Part shown: positions 33,183-44,673 of the stretch, in pieces
Layout: the number at the start of each line of letters is the position of its first letter
Numbering within the stretch: position 1 is the first letter of the stretch
Source: Pholis gunnellus
Taxonomy: Eukaryota; Chordata; Actinopteri; Perciformes; Pholidae
Reading direction: 5' to 3'
Assembly (NCBI GenBank): GCA_910591455.2
Contig: OU342826.1
Span: 11,327,724 to 11,391,723 of the forward strand
Length of the DNA stretch: 64,000 bases
Program-made: the position numbers and the translations under genes
The notes under the pieces: model-generated
The model's database searches: none
Seen by the model: only the letters and a program-made list of their open reading frames with translations
What the model was told of the DNA's origin: nothing

Positions 33183-34336
33183 TTATCACATGAGAGAAAT
33201 GCACAGAATTCCCCTTCATATGGGAACAGACATGGTGAGCAAGCTGCTGTCTTTCGGGCCAAACCCAATTTCAGGTCCAGCACACATCCTGCTTGTACAA
33301 CAGGAGCCCTCCTCTGTAATGTATTGTCCAATATTCTGTAACTACGTTAAAAGACCAGCTCTAGAGCGGCCAAGCTATCACTGCTAAGTGGCTAAGTGCT
33401 TCCTAATACACTTGATCCTGTGTGTTGATTCTTCAGAAAGACATATCTACGTAAAGGAGGGGAAAGGAAAGCTGCTTAAAAAGGAAAAACAGCAATTGAA
33501 GAATCGCCGTAGAGAGCAGCTGGTGGTCTGTTTTCTGTTGAATGCTGGGAGTTTTTAAGTCGTCTTTGCTTACTGACAAATGCTGGAGCTCTTCTATTCT
33601 GGTTTATGATTGCAAAGCCTCTTCATTACATGCTGGGCACCTGTGCCTGGTCAGTGCAGGTTCAACAGAGGATAGTTTCCCAGAGACGGTGCTCATGGAG
33701 CAAGCAGTATTGGACACCTCCCTGGCCTGTGATTGGCGACAGTAATATACTCCTTCATTCCCACTTGACGATGACTTTTTTCACTTGTGCTGGCGCAGCT
33801 CTATATGAAGGGAAATTGAGTGTAGAAAGAGCTATGGCTCAGCAAGATCTCCCTGTGACTGTGCGTTGGCTCCGTCACCCAGTCGACGGACTCAGCCGGC
33901 CAGACACACATTCAATAACATCCTGATCACCCTCCGACCCCAATGTGGGCTCCATAAAATGCTCCACTGACAGCTCAGCTCATAACGTTCAACATCGCCG
34001 CCGGGAGGGCCGAGGAACGCAGGGACCACATATTTTCATAGTCCCCTGACCTTGACAGTTGAAAGTTATTTGTTTTAGGATAATTCTCAAGTGTATTAAA
34101 CGGGCCCGGCGTTTCACGAGGCTGGTGGTATAAACACAAGCTGTGTTTAGGTTCGAATGGGCCCGAGCATTCCTGAATGACGGGGAAAGGCAAATAGCTG
34201 CTGGCAAGTGAGACAGTGGAATAGAATATTGAATCTGCCCAAATATGGAAACAGCCATAAAACAATCACATCAACAGCAGGACTCTTTCAGGACAAGCGT
34301 TTGTTAGTGGGCGTCCAAGTGAGGGGATTGAAATGG
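33183..34336. other. No feature recognised
   Basis: Unique DNA. The open frames (up to 106 codons, 33,606-33,926) show no recognisable domain. Confidence 0.5.
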
Positions 34337-34992
34337 CACACACACACACACACACACTAATGTACACAGGCACACATGCACACACAGTGCTGTACAGTAT
34401 CTCCATTTAAACAGGGGAGTAGAGGGAGAAGGCACATAATGGCAAAACAAAAAGCACCAGAGAGACAATTAGCTCTTGCAGATGAAGTCACAATGGAGTA
34501 TGTGTGTGTGTGTGCGTGCGCGTGCGCTCATGCACGTTTATGTGACTGTTTGTACAAGTGTGCATGCACGTGCCAAAGCGTGCGTGCATTGCAGCCGGCT
34601 GTATGTACGCATGCCAGTCTACTTGTTTGCTCACCAATCAAACACGCCACTCGTGTGTGCATTGTAGCCGTCACTCTTCTCCTGCCCAAAACACACGTAC
34701 ACACACACACACACACAAACTTGCGGGTTGGCATCTGGGTTGGCATTTGCATTGGCAGCATGGCACCCATGTCTGGTATCCATACAAAGAGGCAGAGAGC
34801 TGTAATCCAGACCCAGCCCGTGGTGTGTGTGTGTGTGTGTGCATGTAGTAGTGCGTGTCATGGAGAGACAGAGTCGTCGTCATTGTCGTCCTGAGCGGGT
34901 TGCGTAACGGCACGCTTCAGCATCGTTCTCTGGCAGGACACACAGACAACCAGACAACTAGCGCCCAGGCCTGGAGAGGTGCGCCTGCCCAG

Positions 34993-35028
<36 letters not shown>

Positions 35029-35465
35029 CTGCATAGTTGTGTTGTGTGTGTACTTTTTTATGTGACTGGGTGTGTAGCAATGTGGCATAATGAGTCTGAA
35101 ACCACCCCAGGTGTGTATAATGTGTTCCAGCTCAATCTGTGTGATATCACACACAGATACACACAGCAACCACTGTTTCACAGGTGTTGCAGAGCTGATA
35201 TGCATTTGTGTTCCCACAGAAGGACAGATTTATACGAGCTACATATCTTTCACACCTACTATGTGATCTGTGTGTGTGTGTGTGATTGTATATATACATG
35301 TGTGTGTGTGTGTGTGTGTGTATGTGGAAGACTCAGGTGCGGATTAGCAGGCTGGGGCTCAGGGAGCGAGCTCAACACACAGCCACTCCTGGGGGGTTGG
35401 CTGGGGTGACGGGGGTTAATTAACAGTGGATGCACACATACACACCCGCGCACACACACACCGAC
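34337..35465. repeat. Cluster of short CA/TG arrays
   Basis: At least eight arrays of 14-32 bp in 1.1 kb: 34,337-34,356; 34,500-34,520; 34,691-34,717; 34,822-34,842; 34,997-35,027; 35,269-35,284; 35,299-35,321; 35,440-35,461. Both strands alternate between CA and TG. The long frames here (172 and 184 codons) are strings of array-derived His-Thr or Cys-Val and are not genes. Confidence 0.9.
34500..34536. repeat. Alternating purine-pyrimidine (TG/CG) tract
   Basis: TG units pass into GTGCGTGCGCGTGCGC, keeping strict purine-pyrimidine alternation for over 30 bases. This is the sequence pattern that favours Z-DNA. Confidence 0.8.
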
Positions 35466-36944
35466 ACACCACTGACCTGCGTGTGGGTTCGTCCCCAGCG
35501 GAGAATAGGTGTAGGTTTAAGGAAGGCATGTGTGATCGTGAAGGTGTGTGATTGGATGGCACGGATATAGAAAGTCAGACAGGGGGGGGGGGGGGGATAG
35601 GAGGACAACATGGAAGACAGATGAGCAGACAGACGGAAAGCAAAAAAGGTCAATAAACAGAGAGTAAGAACGGCACAATGCAAACAGACGGAGACAAACA
35701 GGCGGACGAGCAAATACGCCAAACTAGATTGAAACTAGAGAAAATAGATGGAAACTTCAGGGTTCAAGGCATCTTGAGCCACTGCACAGGGAGCTGATAC
35801 CAAACTAAGGTGGGCAATCTCCGTGACAGGAACAAGCGACGTCAGAAACAACATCTCTCTCTCTGCGGAGGTCAGGCGGGTTATTGGTTTGCTGATACGA
35901 GTCAGACCTTTCGGTGACATCTTTATCTGGAGCCGATGCGGTCTGATTGATTAGATATTTCAATAATTGATTACCCAGTTTGTGTTCAGGAGAACAACAT
36001 TGTCAAGTCAGGTTTATTGTTTTACAGCCCGACATCGTCTTCCGCGTCTTGATGGACTTCGTGTGCTCGGGCTCTCTGAGAACCCTTTTGAAACAGCAGC
36101 TCTGCTAAATGAGAGTTTGACCCATTTACATGAGACAGCTATCAGAGGTTACGCTTTTGTTGTGAGCATTCAAACACCAGTCTGCAACTGCAGATCTATT
36201 ATTTATTTTTAAGATTAATCAGAGGAAGAACAAAGGAACAAAACACAAAACATAACCCCCTGGTGTGATTCACATTGGACCAAATTATCTTCCAGGTAAA
36301 ACATTCACACTCGTATCCATATGTCAAATGAAAACCAGGCATCTCCAAATCTATCAAAGAAATATGTGACGAAATAACAGAAAAACACACATAATTCATG
36401 ATGTTCTAGACTGGAACTGGAGTTCAATAAACCATAGAAATACTAAAAAACTAAATACATTACAGGAGTAGGAAATACTACCAAATTGCTGTCTTTCTTT
36501 GGCCAGGTGGTTAAATTACGTTTAAACGACTTCCACTCGTATAACGTACTCACGATGTAGAGTAAAGAAAGGATCAAATTTGATTCAGCAGGAGCAACGA
36601 TGTCGACTTCTTTTTACGTTTCTCTTACTTGCCAAAACCTGCTGCCTACATTACCCACAATGCAATTCATCCGCCGACAGAGGTTTGGGTGCGTCATGCT
36701 AGCAGCGGCTAATGCAGCCTTGAGTTGCTAGCCTCAAGCTGAGGTGAGGAGCCACAGAGAGCTGGTAAACTCACTCCTGTCTCACACCCACAGATTGTTT
36801 TTCACTTTTCAAACCAGCTGACGCCGACTCTTGTAACATCACTTGAGGCAATTTATCAGACTTCACACAGCTCCCTCTGGAACCACAAACGGCTTTATAC
36901 AACTTCTTTACTTTGATGAGTTTCCTTGAAGGCGTTTTTATTCA
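35466..36944. other. Unique DNA with a G tract; old repeat at the right side
   Basis: A 15-base G run lies at 35,582-35,596. From about 36,430 the sequence includes GCCTACATTACCCACAATGC, a phrase I associate with teleost interspersed repeats. The same non-hAT sequence appears to continue after the hAT insertion (38,410 on), so the hAT probably landed in older repeat DNA. No exon found. Confidence 0.4.
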
Positions 36945-36952
36945 CCAAAACC
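36945..36952. repeat. 8-bp target-site duplication, left copy
   Basis: CCAAAACC immediately before the hAT left terminus. It is identical to 38,402-38,409. Confidence 0.9.
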
Positions 36953-38401
36953 CAGTGGCGGGCCGTGGATTTTATACCTGAGCCTTCAGTGCTGTTCTAC
37001 ACTTCTAATAACCTCATTATGACGTCGCAGCTACAGGTTATTTGTTTTGTGTAAAAGCCGCATATTCACATAACACTGCAACATTTGACAAATGAAATAA
37101 AATGTTACATGAAGCTCAACACCTAGCATACAAAACACGAAATGCAGAGTGCAGATACATGAATACGAGCATGACGGGCAATACAGTCCAAATCAATGTA
37201 ATTAACACAATGACAAACTCACAAGAGCAGTCGCATATATTCGTATGACAACAAAGCAACAAATCAATCCAGCAGACCTGCAGCGGATCCACGCATTCCA
37301 CCACACGAGCACGAGCCATTCAAATGAATTGAAACAAACGAAGTTCACTTACCAAATGCTGTCTATCCTCCTTTCTTTGTTGACAAAGAGTTTAATCCCA
37401 GTACATCAGTTCCAGGAAGAAGTCCTTCTCCATTCATCGACGCCAGTCGAGCCTCCCCAGTTATATTTCGCCGGTCGGTTGTCAGTCTTCCGGTTGTCAG
37501 TCTTCTGTGGAGCTGTTTCCCTGCGAACGTGGTCGTTGAGTTGTAGATCCACTCGATTCTCTCCAAAAGTACCGACGCTCAGTTAAAATGAAACACATTC
37601 CCAGCCATAACATGTGCAACGCTTCTCCGACGCTGCATACAAATCCTTTTCCTGGCTGGGTCAGGGCTGCTAGCTGTGGGGTCATTTCTTACTGTCCAGT
37701 TTGTTCAGAAATGTCCTTCTTGAGAAAAGCGTTCCCAGTAACTCCGCCACTAAATCCGTTTCTCCTCCTTCCGCCATCTCATATTAAAAAAACAAAGCTA
37801 GGTAAAAAAAATCATAATTTGCCATAATTTCTTCCATATCGTTCCACTTGACTGCTACAACCTAAGTTCTGCTAGCAAGCATACGTTTCACTTTAGTCAC
37901 GTGCCCGCCCACTGACCAATCACAGCACACTATGCACCTTGTGGCAGAGCTGCACCTGGACTCTGAGCTGCAGTAATGCTGACGTAGCTGTAGGCCTGCA
38001 GGCCGCTCTGGCGTGTCTAAGAATCTCAAACTAAAGATCTGATTGGTTGAAGACTATGTCAATCAACAATATCGTCCGCATTCACTTAACCTGCACATGG
38101 ATTCACTGGTTGAGTCTGCAGGCCTGGGGCCTCTCTTCTTACTAGAGACACAGAGGTGAAATCTGATTGGATAAAAGCTCTACTTAAAACAAGCTGCACT
38201 GGAAGCAGAGCAACTGAGGAGCACAGTAGCTGTGCAATGAGAAAATAAGATAATGGAAAAAATATTTGTATAAATTATAATACATATAAGAAAAAATGAA
38301 ATGTATTTAAGAAAAAATATTACATTTTAAAATAGCTATTACTTTGTGATTCTGTTTAGGACAGCAGAGAAGGCTTTGCAGGCCCTGACGGCCCGCCACT
38401 G
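36953..38401. mobile_element. hAT-family DNA transposon, non-autonomous, complete ends
   Basis: The left terminus is CAGTGGCGGGCCGTGGATTT. The right terminus, reverse-complemented, is CAGTGGCGGGCCGTCAGGGC, so the first 14 bases match perfectly. A perfect 8-bp CCAAAACC duplication flanks the element, the hallmark of hAT insertion. The 1,449-bp interior has only short frames (up to 113 codons, 37,245-37,586) without hAT dimerisation or RNase H-like motifs. The copy is therefore non-autonomous or a deletion derivative. The perfect duplication suggests it is younger than its neighbours. Confidence 0.92.
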
Positions 38402-38409
38402 CCAAAACC
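38402..38409. repeat. 8-bp target-site duplication, right copy
   Basis: CCAAAACC directly after the hAT right terminus. Confidence 0.9.
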
Positions 38410-38752
38410 GAATAGGTTCCAAACCACATTTAACCAGCAGGGTCATGGGCCCAGCAGGTCAGCTGACGGGATTTTAATCAGATGGAACAACAACAACAAC
38501 ACATCTGTATTAAGTATAAGAAGAACAGGAAAATGGAATAAACCTCAGGAGAGGGAATTTAAGGAGAGACTTTTCAATTTAGCTGTAACATCATATTCTA
38601 ATCAGAGATTCTTCAAATGTGCATGAATTAATTATTATTATGATTATCATCCCCCGTTTCAGTGGATTTGGTGCAGACGGTTTCAGTGGACCGTGTCTAA
38701 TGCTGCTTCAGAGGCATTTCCAGTCTGGTACAGTTCTGAGGAAAACTATTAT

Positions 38753-39522
38753 TAGGGATGCATGATATGGATTTTTACCGGTCATTACCGATAACTGATA
38801 ATTACCTGCTTCTCATACCAATAACATAATCGATCATTTAAAATGTATTTTGAAAATAAGCTCCTAATCTGTAGTTCATGCACACCTGAGGCTAACAAAG
38901 GCTAAGATGATGTGAGCAAAGATGGATAATTCAATATCTTAAAGCTCTGACTGAACCAAATTGAACGGACGTCCCTATTGTCAACACAACAAAAGCAAAG
39001 AACACCGCTAATTTATTTTCTCTAGTAGGGAAAATCCAAAAACTCGCATTGCAAATTGCAAATTTGTTGTTGTTTGGCTCTCTAGTCAGCGTGCTGCTGC
39101 TTCTTCTTCTGTGTTTATTGGAGGATCACACACCTGGACTGGGTGATATGGCAAAGATCCCTATGATATTTTGGGTAGTGGAGCTGAAAGGTTGGAGAAA
39201 CTTGTGACTTCAGCGTTGCCAGTTGAGTCTAATCCCATTGAAGTGAGTGGAAATGTAAAGTGTGACTTAAAAGCAAAACCACAATCTTAATGATATTCAT
39301 TTCAAATATCTCACACCAGATTGTTATCATCAATTTAGATGACGTCATTGTGTACCACAATATCTCAATATAGGATTTCATCACGATACGAATCCCTTGA
39401 AAGATGATGTTGAATTATGGCCCAGCCCTACATACACACCTACTGCATCCCATGTGTAGACGCTTCGCATGATGATATAAATGCCTCAATTTAAATGTAT
39501 GTGTTCCGATCGTGCATCCCTA
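38753..39522. mobile_element. hAT-like non-autonomous element (outer, interrupted)
   Basis: The left end is TAGGGATGCATGATATGG. The right end, reverse-complemented from 39,522, is TAGGGATGCACGATCGG. The terminal 14 bases differ at one position. The subterminal GATA/CGATA-rich sequence (TTACCGATAACTGATAATTACC) recalls teleost elements starting 'GGGATGCACGATATTGG'. The flanks, ACTATTAT on the left and CGCTGAAT on the right, do not match, so the target duplication has decayed. Another element is nested inside at 39,135-39,430, leaving about 474 bp of its own sequence. No transposase frame. Confidence 0.75.
39135..39430. mobile_element. Nested MITE (GCTGGGCGATATGGC family)
   Basis: The left end reads TGGACTGGGTGATATGGC. 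The right end, reverse-complemented from 39,430, reads TAGGGCTGGGCCATAATTC. Both match the 'TAGGGCTGGGCGATATGGCC' termini I recall from teleost MITEs, with 'CACAATATCTCAATATAGG' and 'TCATCACGATACGAATCCC' inside. The flanks CACACACC (left) and CATACACACC (right) are similar, consistent with a decayed 8-bp duplication. It splits the older element around it. Confidence 0.65.
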
Positions 39523-40485
39523 CGCTGAATGGTTGGAGGCAAAGTATACACAGAATGTAAGCTATTGGCTGCTTTGGGATGAGCCATTAAAGGCCGCAGT
39601 TAAACTGTGCCCTCTGCTTTTCTCCATGTACGATCATTGATGGAGAGCTATTGATTCCTTCCATCGAGTGACGCCAGAAGTCTGTGTCGGTGCAGGTCAG
39701 TAAGTAATGAATTGATCAGCGCTCGTTATCCACAGAGACAAAGAGCAAGACGAGACCGGTGGCCCTCGTGACAGACAGACCCGCTGGATAAACAGCACAC
39801 ACACGGGCTGCAGGAATATGGGCGCTTGGGCAAACTTTATTGAGGTGATTCAGGCATCCCATCTCATATAGGAGAGCAGAGGCAGAGGCAGAGAGCAGGG
39901 GAAGGCACAGACCGCAGATAGCAGACAGTCAGTAGGGAAATTACTGAGGGGTGCAGAGCGAGGGATGCCGGCCGCCACTGAGAGAACGGTAAAATGTCAA
40001 CTCAACACACACATTATGAAACACACAGATAGAGGGGGGGGGGGGCGCAGAAACGTGGGGAATGAGAAAGTGTGGCGTATCTGTGTTTGTATCGGAGTGT
40101 CTGTGGGTACATATATGCAAATGTCAGTGAGTGTATAGGTTGCTGTGAGTGTACTGTGAAAAGGTGAGGGATGGAGGGGGGGGGGGGGGGGGGGGAGGGA
40201 GAGCAGTCGTCATGCACAGACGAGGAAGGAAGGAGGACAATAGCAAGGATCAATGTGGGAAAAGTCAGCCAGTGGATTCAAGCCTTACAATGATTCTAAT
40301 GGATGTGAGCGACGGATACGAGACGGATACAAGAACTACCTTCACATACAACTCATTTGTACAGAAGACGTATGTGCTTTGAAAAATAACAATACTTCGT
40401 TTTGGCTTGAGAAAGATTGTGCTTTTGGTTAAGTATTGAAAAGGTTTGCATCAAGTCAGCGTATAGTCCAAATCAGTTTTTGAAA
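39523..40485. other. Unique DNA with two poly-G tracts
   Basis: G runs of 12 (40,034-40,045) and 20 bases (40,176-40,195). No gene recognised. Confidence 0.55.
40176..40195 (+). repeat. Poly-G tract (20)
   Basis: Twenty consecutive G bases in a G-rich context. Confidence 0.97.
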
Positions 40486-40489
40486 GCAT

Positions 40490-40960
40490 CATCTTTTTTT
40501 TAAATAATAAAGGCTGCATTACCCCAAAAATCCCAAATAGCCCATTAAATAATCAAAAGTGTGGATGTGGGTAAAGAAAGAGCGCGGGGACAGCGTCTTC
40601 AGGATCACACGTTAAAGTTCATCTGAACACTGACAACAAACGTCACCAGTGTGTGGATACGGAGATCGATAGACACAGCCTCACTAAGCCAGATATTATA
40701 TTCTATATGTCGGCAGACGCTACAGTCTATTCATTTAGTTATTTGTTTTTATGGGCTGTCGCTGTCAGTTATTTGATGTGATTATTCCACCTTTTGTATG
40801 CATGAAGACGCAACGACAGCCAGTCTTTTTTTTTTACTGCAACACAACCTGCTACAAGAGAAGAAGAACTATTGTGGAGCAGCTCTATATCTGACTGAGA
40901 CCTGTTGCTGTCACTGATGGCGAGAGGCCACTGATGCTCCTCCTTGGACACTCTGTGTGT
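40490..40960 (+). repeat. Interspersed repeat, family 3, copy A
   Basis: Shares two colinear exact blocks with 50,555-51,060: a 23-nt block at 40,523-40,545 (starts CCCAAAAATCCC) and TTATTTGATGTGATTATT at 40,769-40,786. GCTACAGTCTATT-type similarity lies between them. The family is not one I can name. A 60-codon minus-strand frame at its right end (40,769-40,951) has no recognisable domain. Limits are approximate. Confidence 0.6.
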
Positions 40961-41374
40961 AAATGTGCATTCTGTGTGAGAGCGATCGATACAGCTGGTC
41001 TACAGTGAGTCAGCCGGCACCTTTTTGGTGACGGAATTTGTTTAACGCATGTGGAGCTTTGAATATGGTCAAATACTCTTCACCGGAGCTTCGACGCTTC
41101 CCAAAGATAGTATTGTGGACAGACACGGCCGCGACCTTTCCCTCGACTCAACAAAGTGCTCTGAGCTGTCTCAACATAAGCATGGAACCTTTTACAGGTT
41201 ACAGGAGGTGAAGCCACCAGTGGAATGTTCCATCAGAATGAATGTGCTAATGAAGAACAGTTGTATATTATTATCATTTTTAAGAGACAGGATGGAAAAT
41301 CACAAACTTGCCGGTTCCCACTGAGGTACTAAAGTGTGTGACTTGGCCAGTGTGTGTAATGATTTCTTTGTTTT
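40961..41374. other. No feature recognised
   Basis: Unique DNA. A 91-codon plus-strand frame (41,049-41,324) has no recognisable domain or splice context. Confidence 0.5.
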
Positions 41375-41394
41375 GGGGGGGGGGGGGGGGGGGG
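41375..41394 (+). repeat. Poly-G tract (20)
   Basis: Twenty consecutive G bases. Confidence 0.97.
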
Positions 41395-41515
41395 TATCTA
41401 TGACAGTGAGAACATGTATGTCTGGGGGTGGATGGGGTGCTCCATATGGGACACATGTTACCATTAAATATTCATGCACTGGATTTGTCTCGTTAACTAT
41501 TAAACTGATCTGCAT

Positions 41516-41519
<4 letters not shown>

Positions 41520-41562
<43 letters not shown>
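41520..41562. repeat. (TG)n microsatellite
   Basis: Perfect TG array of about 42 bp. Confidence 0.97.
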
Positions 41563-41563
<1 letters not shown>

Positions 41564-41869
41564 CCACAGCGCATACATAGCAGTCATCCTTGTTGAGGTA
41601 AAGCTATATGCAGAAGCCAGAAGTTATGGGGGAGTGGGTCTAATGTGAAGTGTCAGTCAAAGCATATAGCACACACACACACACATGCTGTATATACACA
41701 CACATACACACAGACACTTACAGTGACAAACACACACGCTGTAATGGCAGCTCCAGGCGCTGCGAATGACAACGTCAAGGGCGCCCAATTACCACGGCGA
41801 CTGATCTGACTACCATTTTGCCTGCCTCTGTCAAATGCATTCTGTCACACAGCCACCTCCCCCAACTCC

Positions 41870-41882
41870 AACACACACACAC

Positions 41883-41943
<61 letters not shown>
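41870..41943. repeat. (CA)n microsatellite, long
   Basis: CA array of about 74 bp with one CACG interruption. Confidence 0.97.
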
Positions 41944-41948
<5 letters not shown>

Positions 41949-42042
41949 ATAAACACAAATGCAAAAACTCCCAGAGATGCAGGATGCATAATGAAAAAGA
42001 CATGCAAAGATACATCCATATGCAGCAGACCTCTCCTTCTCT

Positions 42043-42195
<153 letters not shown>

Positions 42196-42319
42196 GAAAC
42201 CCTTCTCCCTCTTTCCGCCCACCACGGTAGCCTTGGCATGCCATAGAGAGAGGCAGGAGTCCACATTTAGGAAACAGAAGGAGGCTGTTGCTCTGCTTCG
42301 ATGGAGAGCTCACACCAAG

Positions 42320-42400
42320 ATGTAGCCCAAATTCCTCTTCTCTTCTCTTCTTCTCTCCTCTTCTCCTCCTCTCCTCCTCCTCTTCTCTTCCCCGTATCAT
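42320..42400. repeat. TCTTC/CTCCTC pyrimidine tract
   Basis: Imperfect CTTCTCTTCT and CCTCCTCTCCTCC units with almost no purines for about 70 bases. Confidence 0.85.
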
Positions 42401-43738
42401 AGCACGCCGCTTCGGGGGGGTTCTGTTGTAAACAGAGCTGAGCAGTGCTGTGGCTCTACATTTTGGCCAGCAGCCCCTGTCCTGATTAGATTGGTAATAC
42501 ACGATATCTTTGTTTTTCCAACATTTTCTCCATCTTTGGCACTCACATAAACAACGCTGCGTTGTTTTGGCATCCCGTTTCCTACTCGTCAGTAAAACTG
42601 TGTTGGCAGCAGCCGAGTCTTTTTCCTTTGAGTTTCCGCCTTGTTTACTGTTCAACCGTGGCATTTGTGTTTATCTGCTACATCATTTCCATCATGTTAA
42701 TAAACAATACACCAGACAGAGCTACTGCAAGCAGCGAGGGAGCGAGCTCACAGCAGAATGCAGCGTCTCAGGTCGAATCAACAGGTGTTACCTACAGAAC
42801 ATATGAAGGATTGGTGAGTTATGCCTCAACACCAACACGATGGTGGAAGTAAATGGAATTTTATTTGGGACACTAACAGCATTGAATATTGATGTGTGTG
42901 TGTGTGTGTGGACTATTTAATTTAGTAAAAACCTCTTCACCTCAATGTATTAAATTCACTCAACAGTGACCATCTGTATACACACATCCATTTAACAGTT
43001 GTAGGCTCAGTACATTCCGAGCACATTTTTGCGAAAAACACACTATTTACAACACTTTAAATAGAAAGTACAAAGTTTAAATAGTAGCGTACAAGCGTGA
43101 GACCATTTTGGGATTCTTCCACCACATTCTTCAAGAATTCAAGGTAACTCGGGGCGACTAATGGATATACAAATGATCATGTTGGGGGTGAAGGCAGAAG
43201 TGTCAGAGACTGATATCTCAAAAGTGGGACTATTTCAACCAAATGATCTGCGTGTGGAGGCACGACTCGGTTAAGTGAGTAAATGTGCTTTTTTTATATA
43301 ACCAGGGTAAACTGACCCTTTCACTGCGTTATTGTCTGTATGCACGAATGAGCAAACGATACAGAAATCAAACTCGACACATCACGAATCAGGGAACAAT
43401 AAATGGATGAGGTGAAACTCCAAATATCAACACCCAACCTGATACCTTCTTTTCATAATCAAAACAACAGCTTTTTCCAGCTTATTGTGAGAGAGATATG
43501 ATGTTTACGTGCCAACTCCCAAACTTAGACACGACGTGTACTTCTTGAATAATAATAAGATGTTGGTGAGTGTGCAGACTCGGTGAGCATTGTTGTCGAA
43601 GTGGGTTCAGGAGAAAAATGTGAACATATGGAGAGGAGAAAATATGCCAGACACCTGAGAGTAAACTGGACCTAATAATGTCCAGGGGTGTCATTTGAGA
43701 CACGCACAACCCACCAAACTGCAACTCCACCCCTGCAG
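42401..43738. other. No gene recognised
   Basis: Two overlapping plus-strand frames of 96-98 codons (42,510-42,852) show no domain I know. The paired open frames and the absence of splice context argue against coding. A short TG array lies at about 42,893-42,911. Confidence 0.45.
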
Positions 43739-43743
43739 GCACG

Positions 43744-43790
<47 letters not shown>

Positions 43791-43800
43791 GCACACACAC
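43739..43800. repeat. (CA)n microsatellite with CACG units
   Basis: CA array of about 62 bp flanked by GCACGCACGC at both sides. Confidence 0.96.
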
Positions 43801-43898
43801 GTGTACAGCTACACACATGCACAAACAAATGCGGATGCTCATTCACACACAAAACATTTAATGCTGGCCTCATTTCAGTTGCTCGCCTTTTCCTCTGT

Positions 43899-43949
43899 GT
43901 CTCTCTCTCTCTCACACACACTCACACACACACACACACACACACACAC
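43899..43949. repeat. Compound (CT)n(CA)n microsatellite
   Basis: A short CT run continues into a CA array of about 37 bp with one CTCA interruption. Confidence 0.95.
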
Positions 43950-44057
43950 CTCTCTTCTCTGGCCAGGCAGTCGAAGCGGGGTCAGAGTTCAACTCGGTAA
44001 TGGAGTCTCTCCCACCTGGCGGTGTCAGGTAATACACAGAGGGGGAGGTGTGTGATT

Positions 44058-44063
44058 GTGCGC

Positions 44064-44094
<31 letters not shown>
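44058..44094. repeat. (TG)n(CG)n tract, Z-DNA-type
   Basis: GTGCGCG, then about 11 TG units, then CGCGCGCGAG. Strict purine-pyrimidine alternation with CG blocks at both ends. Confidence 0.9.
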
Positions 44095-44204
44095 AGTCTG
44101 TGCGGGGCGGCTGAAATGGGGCCGAGCTGAATGACCCAAATTGTGGCGGCAACCTTGAAGAGCTCAGGTGGTACACAATGAAAAATAAAAAGCAGGAGTT
44201 AGAG

Positions 44205-44280
44205 GGGGAGAGAGAGAGAGAGAGGGGGAGCCAGGAAGGGGGGAGAAGGGGGGAGAAAGGGTGAGGAGGAGGGAGGCACA
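44205..44280. repeat. Purine-rich GA/GGGGA tract
   Basis: GAGAGAGAGAGAG followed by repeated GGGGAGAAGG units, nearly free of pyrimidines. Confidence 0.85.
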
Positions 44281-44391
44281 CAAGCGACGCTGTGGTAATA
44301 CGTGTCCTTAAACTGATTTCAGTTGTTTTCAGAACAAGGTGTGGTCCTCTCATCTCGGCATGGCACTGCTGCTGATTGGAGGCAGTTAGAG

Positions 44392-44449
<58 letters not shown>

Positions 44450-44453
44450 GATG

Positions 44454-44479
<26 letters not shown>
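44392..44479. repeat. (TG)n microsatellite, two blocks
   Basis: A TG block of about 52 bp, then CGTGTGATGG, then a second block of about 25 bp ending GCGCGC. Confidence 0.96.
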
Positions 44480-44487
<8 letters not shown>

Positions 44488-44651
44488 TTTATGTTTGTGC
44501 GAGAAAAAGTAAAAAAGTGTGAATGTCTTTTGCGTATACAAGCGCATACATCATGTGCGTATACTTGCTTACCTATGCAATCACAGTTCTGTGGCTCTCT
44601 GTGTGCATTCTGCTCCACTCTGTGTGAGTGTGTGTATGTGTGAACGGTGGG

Positions 44652-44673
44652 CGTGTGTGTGTGTGTGTGTGTG
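44652..44673. repeat. (TG)n microsatellite
   Basis: TG array of about 22 bp. Confidence 0.94.

Noticed and set aside
34376..35409. 172- and 184-codon frames rich in Cys, Val, His and Thr
   Set aside because: They run through eight CA/TG arrays and are open on both strands.
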